A stretch of DNA of 64,000 bases from Hyphomicrobiales bacterium (GTDB lineage: Bacteria; Pseudomonadota; Alphaproteobacteria; Rhizobiales; Beijerinckiaceae), in NCBI GenBank assembly GCA_026400535.1, contig JAPLOU010000043.1:115729-179728 (forward strand), given 5' to 3'. Position numbers and translations under genes: made by a program. The notes beneath the pieces are model-generated. The model was not told the DNA's origin and did no database searches. It worked only from the letters and a program-made list of their open reading frames with translations. This document shows positions 1 through 8,615 of this stretch, piece after piece (position 1 is the stretch's first letter; each line of letters opens with the position of its first letter).

Positions 1-383
1 CCGGCGCGATCCAGACCCGGAGCCTGCCCGAGGGGCCGCCGCGCATCGCAGGGCCAAAGCCGATGCTCGACGCGCTGGCCAAGGTCTATGCCTTCGACGC
101 GCAGCCGAAGGTGCCGTCGTTGGCGCTGAGGCTCGCCCGGATCGCTGAGGGATCGCTCGACGGTGGTCTGATCTCGCCCGATTCGCGCGACTGGGATCTG
201 GCTGCCGCCGACCTCATCCTCAGCGAGGCGGGGGGCAAGATAACCACCCTGGCTGGAGACCGTCTGGTCTTCAACCGCGTCCGCCCGGTCCACGCGACGC
301 TGGTGGCGGCGGGGCATGGCGGACACCTGACCCTCCTTGCTGCGGCAAACGCCATGCGGGACCATGCTTTTTCGCGCCATTGA
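1..383 (+). CDS. Inositol monophosphatase / CysQ-family phosphatase, C-terminal part
   Basis: The frame is open from the left edge of the window, so the gene starts outside it and only the last ~127 residues are seen. The motif DWDLAAADLILSEAGG is the conserved second metal-binding and substrate region of the inositol monophosphatase superfamily, which also includes 3'(2'),5'-bisphosphate nucleotidase CysQ. These are Mg-dependent, Li-sensitive soluble phosphatases. The N-terminal metal motifs are outside the window, so inositol-phosphate and PAP-type substrates cannot be told apart. It is followed by DUF4170 and lipid-A genes on the same strand. Confidence 0.8.
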   Translation, partial: GAIQTRSLPEGPPRIAGPKPMLDALAKVYAFDAQPKVPSLALRLARIAEGSLDGGLISPDSRDWDLAAADLILSEAGGKITTLAGDRLVFNRVRPVHATLVAAGHGGHLTLLAAANAMRDHAFSRH

Positions 384-470
384 TGCTGCAGCCGGTGCGC
401 TGGCCTCTCGCAAGAACCGGCGCGATAGCGTATCGCAACCTGAGGGATGCCATTGCATCGGGGAGCGCCC

Positions 471-707
471 ATGGCTGATTCAACACCTCACAAACAGTTG
501 CCGCACCTCGTGTTCGGCGGCGAGTTGACCCATCTCGACGGCGTCGAGTTCCGGGATCTGTCCAAGCTCGACATCGTCGGAATCTTTCCGAACTACGCCA
601 GCGCCCATGCCGCCTGGAAGGCGAAGGCCCAGGCCTCGGTTGACAATGCCCACATGCGCTACTTCGTTGTGCACCTGCACCGCATGCTTGACCCCTCCAA
701 GCCCTGA
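471..707 (+). CDS. DUF4170 domain-containing protein
   Basis: A 78-residue acidic/aromatic protein with the pattern seen in DUF4170: a hydrophobic strand (HLVFGGEL), then FPNYASAHAAWKAKAQ, then a closing strand RYFVVHLHRML. The ATG at 471 is preceded by GGGGAG at good spacing and is preferred over the ORF-track start 24 bases upstream. The function of the family is unknown; it is a small alphaproteobacterial protein often found beside the phosphatase and acyltransferase genes that flank it here. There is no signal peptide or membrane segment. Confidence 0.75.
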   Translation: MADSTPHKQLPHLVFGGELTHLDGVEFRDLSKLDIVGIFPNYASAHAAWKAKAQASVDNAHMRYFVVHLHRMLDPSKP

Positions 708-725
708 GCGGGACCACGCGGTCCG

Positions 726-1493
726 ATGGCGCTTGCAATTCTCAAGAAGCCACTCGTCCAGGAGGCCGTCGGCCGTCTGCTGGCCGGCTATCTGCGGCTG
801 GTGCGCAAGACCAACCGGATCACCATCGCGCCCGAGGGTGTCTATGAGACGAGAGTACGGCCGGACCTGCCGGTGATCGTCGCCATGTGGCATGGCCAGC
901 ATCTGATGGTGCCTTATGGACGCCCTGACTGGATGAACGCCTCGTCGCTGGTGTCGCGCCATGGCGATGGCGAATTCAATGCCATCGCCCTGCGTCAGCT
1001 GGGAATAGGCGCGATCCGCGGATCGGGAGCCCATGGCCGCAAGGTGCGCGAGAAGGGCGGCATCAGCGCCTTCATGGCGATGACGCGGGCGCTGGCTGCG
1101 GGTCAGACCATGGTCCTGACGGCCGATGTGCCCAAGATCGCGCGGGTTGCGGGCACAGGAATCGTGAAGCTGGCCCAGGTCTCCGGTCGTCCGATCTATC
1201 CGGTCGCTGTCACGACGAGCCGCCGCTATTCAGCGCGCAACTGGGACGCGACAACCATCGGTCTGCCCTTCGGTCACTGCGCCATCGTGGTCGGGGATGC
1301 GATCCATGTCGCGCGCGACGCCGACGAGGCCGCCGTCGAGGCGGCGCGGCTGGCGGTCGAGGCCGGGCTCGACGCGGTCCATGCCCGCGCCTTCGCCTTG
1401 GTCGGGCGCGCCGACCCTGCCGAGGGCATGCTCGCCCCAAACCGCGCGCAGGCCGCCGCCAAACGCGCGCAGCAATTGGCGCCACAACCATGA
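726..1493 (+). CDS. DUF374 lysophospholipid acyltransferase-family protein
   Basis: This 255-residue protein has the DUF374 form of the LPLAT fold: MWHGQHLM near residue 55 provides the catalytic His-containing strand (variant of the NHxxxxD box), followed by SRHGDGEF and RGSGAHGRKVREKG. It probably transfers an acyl chain onto a lipid or lipid-A precursor at the inner membrane, but the substrate is not established for this family. It overlaps the start of waaA by 4 bases, so the two are translationally coupled, and its position in the Kdo/lipid-A operon supports an outer-membrane lipid role. Confidence 0.82.
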   Translation: MALAILKKPLVQEAVGRLLAGYLRLVRKTNRITIAPEGVYETRVRPDLPVIVAMWHGQHLMVPYGRPDWMNASSLVSRHGDGEFNAIALRQLGIGAIRGSGAHGRKVREKGGISAFMAMTRALAAGQTMVLTADVPKIARVAGTGIVKLAQVSGRPIYPVAVTTSRRYSARNWDATTIGLPFGHCAIVVGDAIHVARDADEAAVEAARLAVEAGLDAVHARAFALVGRADPAEGMLAPNRAQAAAKRAQQLAPQP

Positions 1494-2791
1494 GCCAAAG
1501 CCCGTGGCAATTGCGGCTGTACCGGGCCGCGACCCGTCTGGTCCAGCCGGCTGCCGGGTTGATCCTCCGTCAGCGTCTGAAGAAGGGTAAGGAAGACCCT
1601 GCGCGCATCAAGGAGCGCATGGGCGTGGCCGGCATGGCGCGTCCGCAAGGTCCTCTGGTCTGGCTGCACGGCGCCAGCGTCGGGGAAACGGTCTCGATGA
1701 TCCCGATCATTGAACGCCTGCAGGAGCGCGGCATCCACGTGCTGGTGACATCGGGGACTGTCACCTCGGCCCGGGTCATGGCGGAGCGGCTGCCAGCGGC
1801 GGCGCTGCACCAGTTCATCCCGCTCGACACGCCCGGCTTTATGCGTTGCTTCCTCAGCCACTGGCGTCCCGCTATCGGCGTTATGGTGGAATCAGAGCTG
1901 TGGCCAAACCTGATTGTGGAGGCGAACACGGCGGATGTTCCCCTGATGCTGCTCAATGGCCGCATGTCGGAGCGCTCCTTTGCCCGCTGGATGAAGCAAC
2001 CTGGGATGGCCCATGCCCTGCTCTCGCGCTTTGATGTGGTGATGGCGCAGTCGCAACGCGACGGCGAGCGCTTCTCGCGGCTGGGCGCGCCGCACGTCAT
2101 GCTGGGTGGCAATCTCAAATACGATGTCACCCCGCCACCGGCCGATCCGGCCGCGCTGGCAATGCTGCAGGGCGTCACCTCAGGACGGCCGATCTGGGTC
2201 GCGGCCAGCACCCATCCCGGCGAGGAGGAGATGATCATCGATGCGCACCGGCGCATCGCGGAGCGACTGCCTGGGCTGCTCACCATCATTGCGCCCCGGC
2301 ATCCGCAGCGTGGATCCCAGATCGCGGCGCTCGCGCTGGCGGAAGGGCTGGCCAGCGGTTGCCGGTCGACCGGGCTGCCCCCCGACCGCGCCCTCGACCT
2401 TTACGTGGCCGACACTGTTGGTGAACTCGGCCTGTTCTACAGGCTGGCTCCGGTCTGCTATCTCGGCGGTTCGCTGGTGCCGCATGGCGGGCAAAACCCG
2501 ATCGAAGCCGCGAAACTGGGTGCCGCGATCGTGCATGGACCCCATATCCACAATTTCATCGACGTCTTCGCGTCACTTAATGACGGCGGAGGAGCGGTCA
2601 GGGTCCATGACACGGGCGCGCTGGCCGGGCAGGTCCTGCAGTGGCTTATGCATGCCAATGAGGCGCGGACAGCCGGCAGGCTCGCCGCGCAGGGCGTTGC
2701 CGCGCTGACAGGGGCGACGGACCGCAGCATGCAGGCCATGGATCCGCTGCTGGCGCGGGCGGGGCTGGTGGCCCGGCGTGCCGCACCGTGA
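1490..2791 (+). CDS. waaA: 3-deoxy-D-manno-octulosonic acid (Kdo) transferase
   Basis: A 433-residue GT30 glycosyltransferase that adds Kdo from CMP-Kdo to the lipid IVA-type acceptor at the cytoplasmic face of the inner membrane. The acceptor-side motif HGASVGE with the catalytic glutamate is at about residues 60-66, ESELWPN lies near residue 130, and the donor-binding C-terminal half contains GGSLVPHGGQNPIEAA. Length matches the family. It overlaps DUF374 upstream and its stop overlaps the lpxK start, indicating a single transcription unit for the Kdo-lipid A steps. Confidence 0.95.
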   Translation: MSQSPWQLRLYRAATRLVQPAAGLILRQRLKKGKEDPARIKERMGVAGMARPQGPLVWLHGASVGETVSMIPIIERLQERGIHVLVTSGTVTSARVMAERLPAAALHQFIPLDTPGFMRCFLSHWRPAIGVMVESELWPNLIVEANTADVPLMLLNGRMSERSFARWMKQPGMAHALLSRFDVVMAQSQRDGERFSRLGAPHVMLGGNLKYDVTPPPADPAALAMLQGVTSGRPIWVAASTHPGEEEMIIDAHRRIAERLPGLLTIIAPRHPQRGSQIAALALAEGLASGCRSTGLPPDRALDLYVADTVGELGLFYRLAPVCYLGGSLVPHGGQNPIEAAKLGAAIVHGPHIHNFIDVFASLNDGGGAVRVHDTGALAGQVLQWLMHANEARTAGRLAAQGVAALTGATDRSMQAMDPLLARAGLVARRAAP

Positions 2792-3795
2792 TGCGCGCGC
2801 CCGCCTTCTGGTGGAAGACCCCGCCAGGTCTGACGGCGCGTCTGCTTCAGCCGCTGGCCGCGCTCTACAGCGCCGTGACCTTGCGCCGGATGTGCCGGCC
2901 CGGCGTGCGGGTCGGCTGCCCGGTGATCTGCGTCGGCAACTTCACCAGCGGCGGGGCAGGCAAGACGCCGACGGCGCTGCTCCTCGCCAGCCTCCTGGCC
3001 GCACGCGGCGAACGTCCGGTGTTCCTGAGCCGGGGCTATGGCGGCTCGGTGCGCCTCGCAACGAGGGTGGACCTGTCATGGCACAGCGCGGCCGAGGTCG
3101 GCGATGAACCGCTCCTGCTGGCGCGGGCCGCGCCAACCATCGTGTCGCGCGACCGGGTCGCGGGGGCGGCGAAGGCGCTCGAAGCCGGCGCCAGCGTGAT
3201 CATCATGGATGACGGACTGCAGAATCCTGACATCGAGAAGACACTCACTCTGGCCGTCATCGACGGCCAGAGTGGTTTCGGCAATGGTTTGGCCCATCCT
3301 GCCGGGCCGCTGCGGGCGGACGCGGCGCTTCAGGCAAGCCGGGTCGACGCCGTCATCTTGATCGGCTCCGACGAAGCCGGCAGGCGTGCGGCGGCCCTCA
3401 CGGGCCTGCCGGTCATCGGGGCAGAGTTGATGCCCGCGCCTGCCGCCGCGGCGCGCCTCGCGGGACGCCGCGTGTTCGCCATGGCCGGGATCGGGCTTCC
3501 GGACAAGTTCCGCGCCACCTTGCGGGCCTGCGGGGCGGAGCTGGTCGGCGAGCATGTCGTGGCTGATCATGCGCCCTACAGCGCAAAAGATCTCGCGCAG
3601 GTCAGCGCGGCTGCCACGGGTCTTGATGCGCTGGTGGCGACAACCGCGAAGGACCAGGTGCGGATCGGGGCCAGGCTGCCGCAATCCTTGCGCGAACGCC
3701 TCGTCGTTGTGGATGTCACGCTTGAGCCGGTCGACGGCTTGGACAGACTGATCCGCCTGCTCGACCGCTGCCTCAGCGCGTCTTCGACCGGTTGA
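2791..3795 (+). CDS. lpxK: Tetraacyldisaccharide 4'-kinase
   Basis: LpxK phosphorylates the 4' position of the tetraacyl disaccharide to make lipid IVA, using ATP at the inner membrane. The Walker A-type loop VGNFTSGGAGKTPTA is at about residues 50-64 and DDGLQN, a conserved catalytic segment of LpxK, is near residue 138. The N-terminus has a hydrophobic/amphipathic stretch consistent with membrane association. The ATG at 2791 overlaps the waaA stop; a GTG one codon upstream (2788) is the ORF-track start and is equally in frame. The 3' end overlaps the convergent DUF2093 gene by 23 bases. Confidence 0.95.
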   Translation: MRAPAFWWKTPPGLTARLLQPLAALYSAVTLRRMCRPGVRVGCPVICVGNFTSGGAGKTPTALLLASLLAARGERPVFLSRGYGGSVRLATRVDLSWHSAAEVGDEPLLLARAAPTIVSRDRVAGAAKALEAGASVIIMDDGLQNPDIEKTLTLAVIDGQSGFGNGLAHPAGPLRADAALQASRVDAVILIGSDEAGRRAAALTGLPVIGAELMPAPAAAARLAGRRVFAMAGIGLPDKFRATLRACGAELVGEHVVADHAPYSAKDLAQVSAAATGLDALVATTAKDQVRIGARLPQSLRERLVVVDVTLEPVDGLDRLIRLLDRCLSASSTG

Positions 3796-3994
3796 GACGG
3801 GCGAGCACCGCAGCGGGCGAGGCATAGGCCTCGTTGAGGTCGACCGACCAGTAGCGCAGTTCCTCGATCGGAATGCGCACGCCGGTGACGGCGCAGCGGA
3901 CATAGGTTCCCTGTTTCAGGACAGCGAATTCGCCGTCACCGAAACTGAGCACGGCCTCCTGTCCGCCCAGAAACGGCGTTTCATGCCGGTTCAT
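3773..3994 (-). CDS. DUF2093 domain-containing protein
   Basis: A 73-residue small protein. The signature GDGEFAVL, RCAVTGVRIPIEELRYWSV and NEAYASPAA is typical of DUF2093, a short alphaproteobacterial family of unknown function usually found next to lpxK. I prefer the methionine at 3994 because GGGGAG lies 8 bases upstream of it; the ORF track starts 8 codons earlier. It is convergent with lpxK and their ends overlap. The single Cys before TG suggests a compact beta-fold, but there is no evidence for a metal site. Confidence 0.8.
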   Translation of the reverse strand: MNRHETPFLGGQEAVLSFGDGEFAVLKQGTYVRCAVTGVRIPIEELRYWSVDLNEAYASPAAVLARLNRSKTR

Positions 3995-4125
3995 TGCGCT
4001 CACTCCCCAATCTTGCAAAAGTGCGATAGCATGTCATCGACAGTGTTGGAATGTCCTGATTGCGGGACATGCGTGAACAAGGACGCTGGGTGGTAGGCGC
4101 ATTTCCGAAACTCCGGTCACCTGGA

Positions 4126-4992
4126 ATGGCCGCGCGCAGGCTTGCCGCAGGCCTTGCTGGCGTCGCGCTGATCGCAGCCTTGCCGGCGCCGCGCGCTTTC
4201 GTCGGCGCGGCAAGGGCTGACGGCCTTCCCGAGATGGTGCGCGTCCCGGCCGAAGACGTGGAACTGGCCGCGGCGCTCTATCGTCCCCAGGGTCCAGGCC
4301 CGCATCCGGCCGTGATCGCGCTGCATGGCTGCGGCGGCCTGTTCAATTCAGCCGGCCTGCCTTCGGCGCGTCACGCGGATTGGGGCCAGAGGCTGGCTGC
4401 CAAGGGCTTTCTCGTGCTGATGCCGGACAGTTTCAGGTCACGCGGCCTTGGTTCGCAGTGCGGCACCGCCAACAGGAGCGTCCGGGCAGGCCGCGAGCGG
4501 GTCGCCGACGTGCTCGCCGCCAAGACATGGCTTCAGGCGCGCAGCGAGGTGAAGCCCAACGCTGTCTCGCTGCTGGGGTGGTCCAACGGTGGCTCGACCG
4601 TGCTCGCCGCGATCCGCAAGGACCGCAGGCCGGCAGACCTGTCCCCCGATATCGCCAGGGCCGTCGCGTTTTATCCAGGTTGCCGGGGTCAGGCTGAATC
4701 GGCGGGGTTCAAGGCGCGCCTGCCGCTGCTGATCCTGATGGGAGAGGCGGATGACTGGACGCCTGCTGCGCCCTGCAAGACCCTTGTCGAGGCCGCCAAT
4801 GCCCGTGGCGAGGCCGTGGCCATCAAGCTTTACCCGGACGCATTTCATGACTTCGACCATCCCGGCAGGCCGCTGACCCAGCGCAACGACCTCGCCTTCA
4901 GCGCCAATGGCAGCGGCATGGCCCATGCCGGCACGAACCCAGCCGCTCGGGCGGACGCGCTGGAGCGCGTGCCCGCCTTCCTGGCGCGCTGA
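4126..4992 (+). CDS. Secreted dienelactone hydrolase-family alpha/beta hydrolase
   Basis: After an N-terminal signal sequence (AARRLAAGLAGVALIAAL, likely cleaved after ARA or AARA) the protein shows an alpha/beta-hydrolase fold of the dienelactone hydrolase type: LHGCGG oxyanion strand, GWSNGG nucleophile elbow with Ser, GEADDWTP with the acid, and AFHDFDHPGR carrying the catalytic His. The substrate is unknown; periplasmic ester or lactone hydrolysis is the inference. Start is uncertain: ATG 4126 gives the cleanest signal peptide, ATG 4069 and TTG 4060 are alternatives. It converges on tadA with a 7-base gap. Confidence 0.78.
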   Translation: MAARRLAAGLAGVALIAALPAPRAFVGAARADGLPEMVRVPAEDVELAAALYRPQGPGPHPAVIALHGCGGLFNSAGLPSARHADWGQRLAAKGFLVLMPDSFRSRGLGSQCGTANRSVRAGRERVADVLAAKTWLQARSEVKPNAVSLLGWSNGGSTVLAAIRKDRRPADLSPDIARAVAFYPGCRGQAESAGFKARLPLLILMGEADDWTPAAPCKTLVEAANARGEAVAIKLYPDAFHDFDHPGRPLTQRNDLAFSANGSGMAHAGTNPAARADALERVPAFLAR

Positions 4993-4999
4993 ACCGAAG

Positions 5000-5461
5000 C
5001 TAGAGACCCCGCCTTTCGCGGAAGAAATCCCTGAGCAGCGCCGCCGCCTCGCTCTGGGCCATGCCGCCGTAGACCTCGGGGGCGTGGTGGCAGGTCGGCG
5101 AGGCATAAAGCCTGACGCCGCTCTCGACCGCGCCGCCCTTGGGATCAACCGCACCAAAATACAGCCGCCGGATGCGGGCAAAGGAAATCGCGCCTGCGCA
5201 CATCGGGCATGGTTCGAGCGTGACGTGCAGATCGCAGCCGGTCAGCCGCTCAGCGCCGAGCGCGTCGCAGGCGGCGCGGATCGCCAACATCTCGGCATGG
5301 GCCGTGGGATCGTTCCGCTCGCGCGTGCGGTTCCCGGCGCGGGCGATGACCAGTCCGGCACGCACCACCACCGCACCGACCGGCACCTCGCCGCGATCGG
5401 CGGCAGCCTGTGCTTCGGCGAGGGCCATCTGCATGGGCGACATGGTCTCGGCGTCAGGCAT
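5000..5461 (-). CDS. tadA: tRNA-specific adenosine deaminase
   Basis: TadA converts adenosine 34 to inosine in the tRNA-Arg anticodon. The zinc-dependent cytidine/deoxycytidylate deaminase signature is complete: HAE (His ligand and proton-shuttle Glu) near residue 55 and PCPMCAG with two Cys ligands, plus the GEVPVGAVVV N-terminal motif. I use Met at 5461 (153 residues); the ORF-track start adds 10 residues. It is divergent from the pseudouridine synthase gene about 110 bases away, a common pairing of RNA-modification genes in this group. Confidence 0.93.
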   Translation of the reverse strand: MPDAETMSPMQMALAEAQAAADRGEVPVGAVVVRAGLVIARAGNRTRERNDPTAHAEMLAIRAACDALGAERLTGCDLHVTLEPCPMCAGAISFARIRRLYFGAVDPKGGAVESGVRLYASPTCHHAPEVYGGMAQSEAAALLRDFFRERRGL

Positions 5462-5569
5462 GGTTCGGGATTTTTCTCGCTCGGCGGGCAAATCCCTGTT
5501 ACCACGCCGCCATTCCGGTGCGAAGCGCGTGAGCCCTCCGAGACACCGACACAGAAAGAGCCTTCCGTG

Positions 5570-7767
5570 ATGCTCCGCCTGCGGGCGAACGGACCGAGCG
5601 GCCGCGCCGTTTCGAGAGCGACCGGAGCGAGAGACCCTCTCGCAGCGAACGGCCTGAGCGCGGTGATCGTCCCTTCAGCCGGCCGCGCGCCCAGGGCGCT
5701 GACCGCTCCGGCAGGTCTCAGCAGGAGGGAACCGGCGACGGGTTCAAGCCCAGAGCCAGCGGCAAGAGCTTTGGTCCACGCACGGATTTCCCAGATCGCC
5801 CGCCACGCCGCGAAGCGTCCGGGCGTCCGCCGCGGGCGGACGGCGACAGGCCGTTCAGAAGGCCGCGCTTTGACCGGCCGGATGGCGAGCGCCGCGAGGA
5901 AGGCTTCAAGCCACGTGCTCCGAAAGGCAACGGGCCGCGCCGTGATTTTGGCGACAAGCCGCCGCGCCGTGAGTTCAGCGACCGGCCGCCGCGCCGCTTC
6001 CGCGATGACGAGCGTCCACAGCGCAGCGATGATCGTGGCGCCGAGCGTCCGCGCAGCGCCTCCCGACCCGAGCGCCGCCCCTTCCTGCCGCGGGAGGGCA
6101 ACCCGGAACGGCTTGCCGCAACCGAGAAGGCCGGTGGTGTCGAGCGCATCGCCAAGGTAATCGCCCGGGCCGGCGCCGCGTCGCGGCGAGACGCCGAGGC
6201 GATGATCGAACAGGGCCGCGTCAGCGTCGATGGCGAGGTAATCACATCGCCGGCGCTCGACGTGCTGCCGACGGCCCGGATCATGATCGATGGCGAGACG
6301 CTGCCGGCGCGCGAGCGCACCCGGCTCTGGCTCTATCACAAGCCGTCCGGGCTGGTCTCGACCAACCACGACCCCGAAGGCCGGACAACGTTGTTCGAAA
6401 CCCTGCCCGAGGACCTGCCGCGGGTCATCACCATCGGGCGGCTCGACATCAACACCGAAGGGCTTCTGCTGCTCACCAATGATGGCGGTCTTGCACGCGT
6501 GCTCGGACACCCCGAAACGGCCTGGCTCCGGCGCTATCGCGTGCGCGCCTACGGGCTGATCACGCAGGACAAACTCGACGCCGTGCGCGGCGGCGTCACC
6601 ATTGATGGCGAGAATTTCGGTCCAGTGGTGGCGACGCGCGACCGGGAGGTCGGCGACAATACCTGGCTGACGGTCGATCTGCGCGAGGGCAAGAACCGCG
6701 AGGTCAAGCGCGTGCTTGAGCATCTCGGCCTGACCGTGAACCGGCTGATCCGGATCTCTTTCGGTCCGTTCCAGCTTGGCGATCTGGCCGAAGGCGACGT
6801 CGAGGAGGTCCGCACCAGGGTCCTGCGCGACCAGCTCGGCGAGCAACTGGCCAGCATCGCCGGTGTCGATTTCGAGGCCCCTGTCCGCAACGAAAACAGG
6901 CTCGATCGGCCCCATGCCCATGAAGACGAGCGTGGCGCGGGACGCAGACCGGACCGCGGCCCGTCACGACGCGATGAGCGCGGCGAGCGCGAGCGCTTCG
7001 GTGAGCGTGGCGGACGACCCCGTTTTGACCGCGACGCCCCCACTGAAAAGCCCACCCGCAAGCCGCGCGAAGGTGCATATCACCGCGCCCGGGAGGAAAG
7101 CGGCGAGGCCCCGCGCGACATCCTGTTGCGCGCCGAGGAAGGCCGCGGTGCCATCTGGCGCGACGAGGACACGACCCAGATGAAGCCGAAGCGGACCGGT
7201 CCACGCCGGGGCAGCGACCCGCGCGAGGAACGCGCCCAGCGCGAGGCGGCAGGCGGCCGCGAGCGCGTGCGCGCCAAGCCGATCGAGGATCCAAAGGGAC
7301 GCCGCGTAACCGTGGAGCGCGTGGCCGGGGCCTCGCCCGACATTCCGCGCAAGCCGCGCTACACGCGCGCCGATTTCGCCCCGCCTGGCGGCGACGAGCG
7401 TCCGGCGCGCCGGCCCCGGCAGGAGGATGACAGGCCGCCGCGCCGGGACTTTGTTGGTGGAGCACCCTGGGGCGGCGACAAGCAACGGCCACCGCGCACC
7501 GATGCCGAGAGGCCGTTCAAGCCGCGCGGACCGCGCAGCGACGCAGGTCCACGCCGGGATTTTTCCGATCGTCCGCCGCGCAAGGATCTTGGCGACAGGC
7601 CGGCCCGCACGGTCCGGCCGCCGCGCACCGAGGACGAGCGCCCACAGCGCCCGTTCCGTGAAGGCGGCAAGCCGCCATTCAAGGGCGGGACGCGTTCAGG
7701 GCCGCCGCGTTCAGGCGGGGCTGGCGGCGGTGACAAGCCGCGCGGGCCGCGCAAGCCGCGGTTCTGA
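5570..7767 (+). CDS. RsuA/RluB-family pseudouridine synthase with long charged tails (apparent 5' frameshift)
   Basis: The core is a 23S/16S-type pseudouridine synthase: an S4 RNA-binding domain (RIAKVIARAGAASRRDAEAM at about 6148-6207) and the catalytic motif GRLDINTEGLLLLTNDGG with the nucleophilic Asp. It is flanked by tails of roughly 190 (N) and 290 (C) residues rich in Arg, Pro, Asp, Glu and Gly, probably disordered and RNA-binding. The N-terminal tail and the S4 start are in the same frame as the catalytic domain, but that frame has no ATG/GTG/TTG between a stop at 5530 and an internal Met at 6202, which would cut into the S4 domain. The likely start, ATG 5570 after GAAAGAG, is one base out of frame; the interval is 2198 bases, one short of a multiple of three. 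The gene is probably real, with a 1-base indel near its start or an error in the read. Confidence 0.8.
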
Positions 7768-7778
7768 CGGGTTACGCC

Positions 7779-8339
7779 ATGCGGATCGTCGGCGGGAACC
7801 TCAAGGGCCGTGCGCTGCTCGGACCAAAGGCAGGATCGCTCGCTATCCGCCCAACCTCGGACCGGCTGCGCGAGAGCCTTTTCAACATCCTCAGCCATAG
7901 CGCCGACGTTGCGCTTGACGGCGTGCGGGTTCTCGACCTGTTTGCGGGCACCGGCGCGCTGTCATTCGAGGCGATTTCGCGTGGCGCGAGCTTTGCGCTG
8001 CTGGTGGATGACAGCACCGATGCGCGCGGAATCATCCGTGGCAACCAGGACGCGCTCGGTCTCGGCGGCGCGACCCGGATCTATCGCCGGGATGCAACGC
8101 GGCTTGGCCCGATTTCCGGCATGGATCCTTTCAGCCTGGTGTTCTGCGACCCGCCCTATGGCAAGGCTCTGGGGGGACTGGCGCTGGCCTCCGCGCGTGA
8201 TGGCGGCTGGCTGAGCGCGGGTGCGTTCGTGGTCTGGGAGGAGACGGTCGCGGCAGAACTTGAAATTCCGTCCGGCTTCGACACAACAGATCATCGGAGC
8301 TACGGGGATACGCAGGTGCGTTTCCTGATCGCACGTTGA
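7779..8339 (+). CDS. rsmD: 16S rRNA (guanine(966)-N(2))-methyltransferase
   Basis: RsmD methylates G966 in the 30S subunit using S-adenosylmethionine. The 186-residue protein starts with MRIVGGNLKGR, contains the SAM-binding motif VLDLFAGTGALSFEA near residue 50, and the catalytic FCDPPYG (DPPY) motif near residue 125. Length is typical. It begins 11 bases after the pseudouridine synthase stop, a widely conserved gene pair, and probably shares its transcript. Confidence 0.94.
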   Translation: MRIVGGNLKGRALLGPKAGSLAIRPTSDRLRESLFNILSHSADVALDGVRVLDLFAGTGALSFEAISRGASFALLVDDSTDARGIIRGNQDALGLGGATRIYRRDATRLGPISGMDPFSLVFCDPPYGKALGGLALASARDGGWLSAGAFVVWEETVAAELEIPSGFDTTDHRSYGDTQVRFLIAR

Positions 8340-8348
8340 AGGTCCGTC

Positions 8349-8600
8349 ATGCTGGTTTCCATCCTCGATGCCCTCGCCCTGATCAGTGCCCTTGCGGCCG
8401 CCTACCTCTGGTGGCGCGCCAGCGGCAATCTTGTCCGACGCATCAGCCTGACCGAAAAGCTCGATGCGCAGGATTTCAACCGCATGGTCACTGCGATGAA
8501 CCGATCGCAGATGCTCAACCGCCGCGCCGCACTCGCGACCGCCGTCTCCGCATTGGCGATCGCGATGAAGCTCGCGCATGACCTTGTCACGCGCGGCTGA
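8349..8600 (+). CDS. Hypothetical small membrane protein
   Basis: An 83-residue protein that I do not recognise. It has an N-terminal hydrophobic segment (ILDALALISALAAAYLWW) likely to cross the membrane, a middle amphipathic part with KLDAQDFNRMVTAMNRSQML, and a second moderately hydrophobic stretch AALATAVSALAIAM. It begins 9 bases after rsmD on the same strand and ends 15 bases before the convergent mutL end, so it is probably the last gene of the rsmD unit. Its composition and tight spacing favour a real gene. Confidence 0.6.
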   Translation: MLVSILDALALISALAAAYLWWRASGNLVRRISLTEKLDAQDFNRMVTAMNRSQMLNRRAALATAVSALAIAMKLAHDLVTRG

Positions 8601-8615
8601 TACCCCGCGCAGCGG

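Noticed and set aside
4907-6160. 417-codon plus-strand ORF covering the end of the hydrolase and the start of the pseudouridine synthase
   Set aside because: Out of frame with the charged tail and catalytic domain and antisense to tadA; only its internal ATG 5570 may be meaningful as a start codon.
5242-6921. Minus-strand ORF of 559 codons
   Set aside because: Lies opposite the pseudouridine synthase and tadA; shows no domain, only composition effects of the charged tails.
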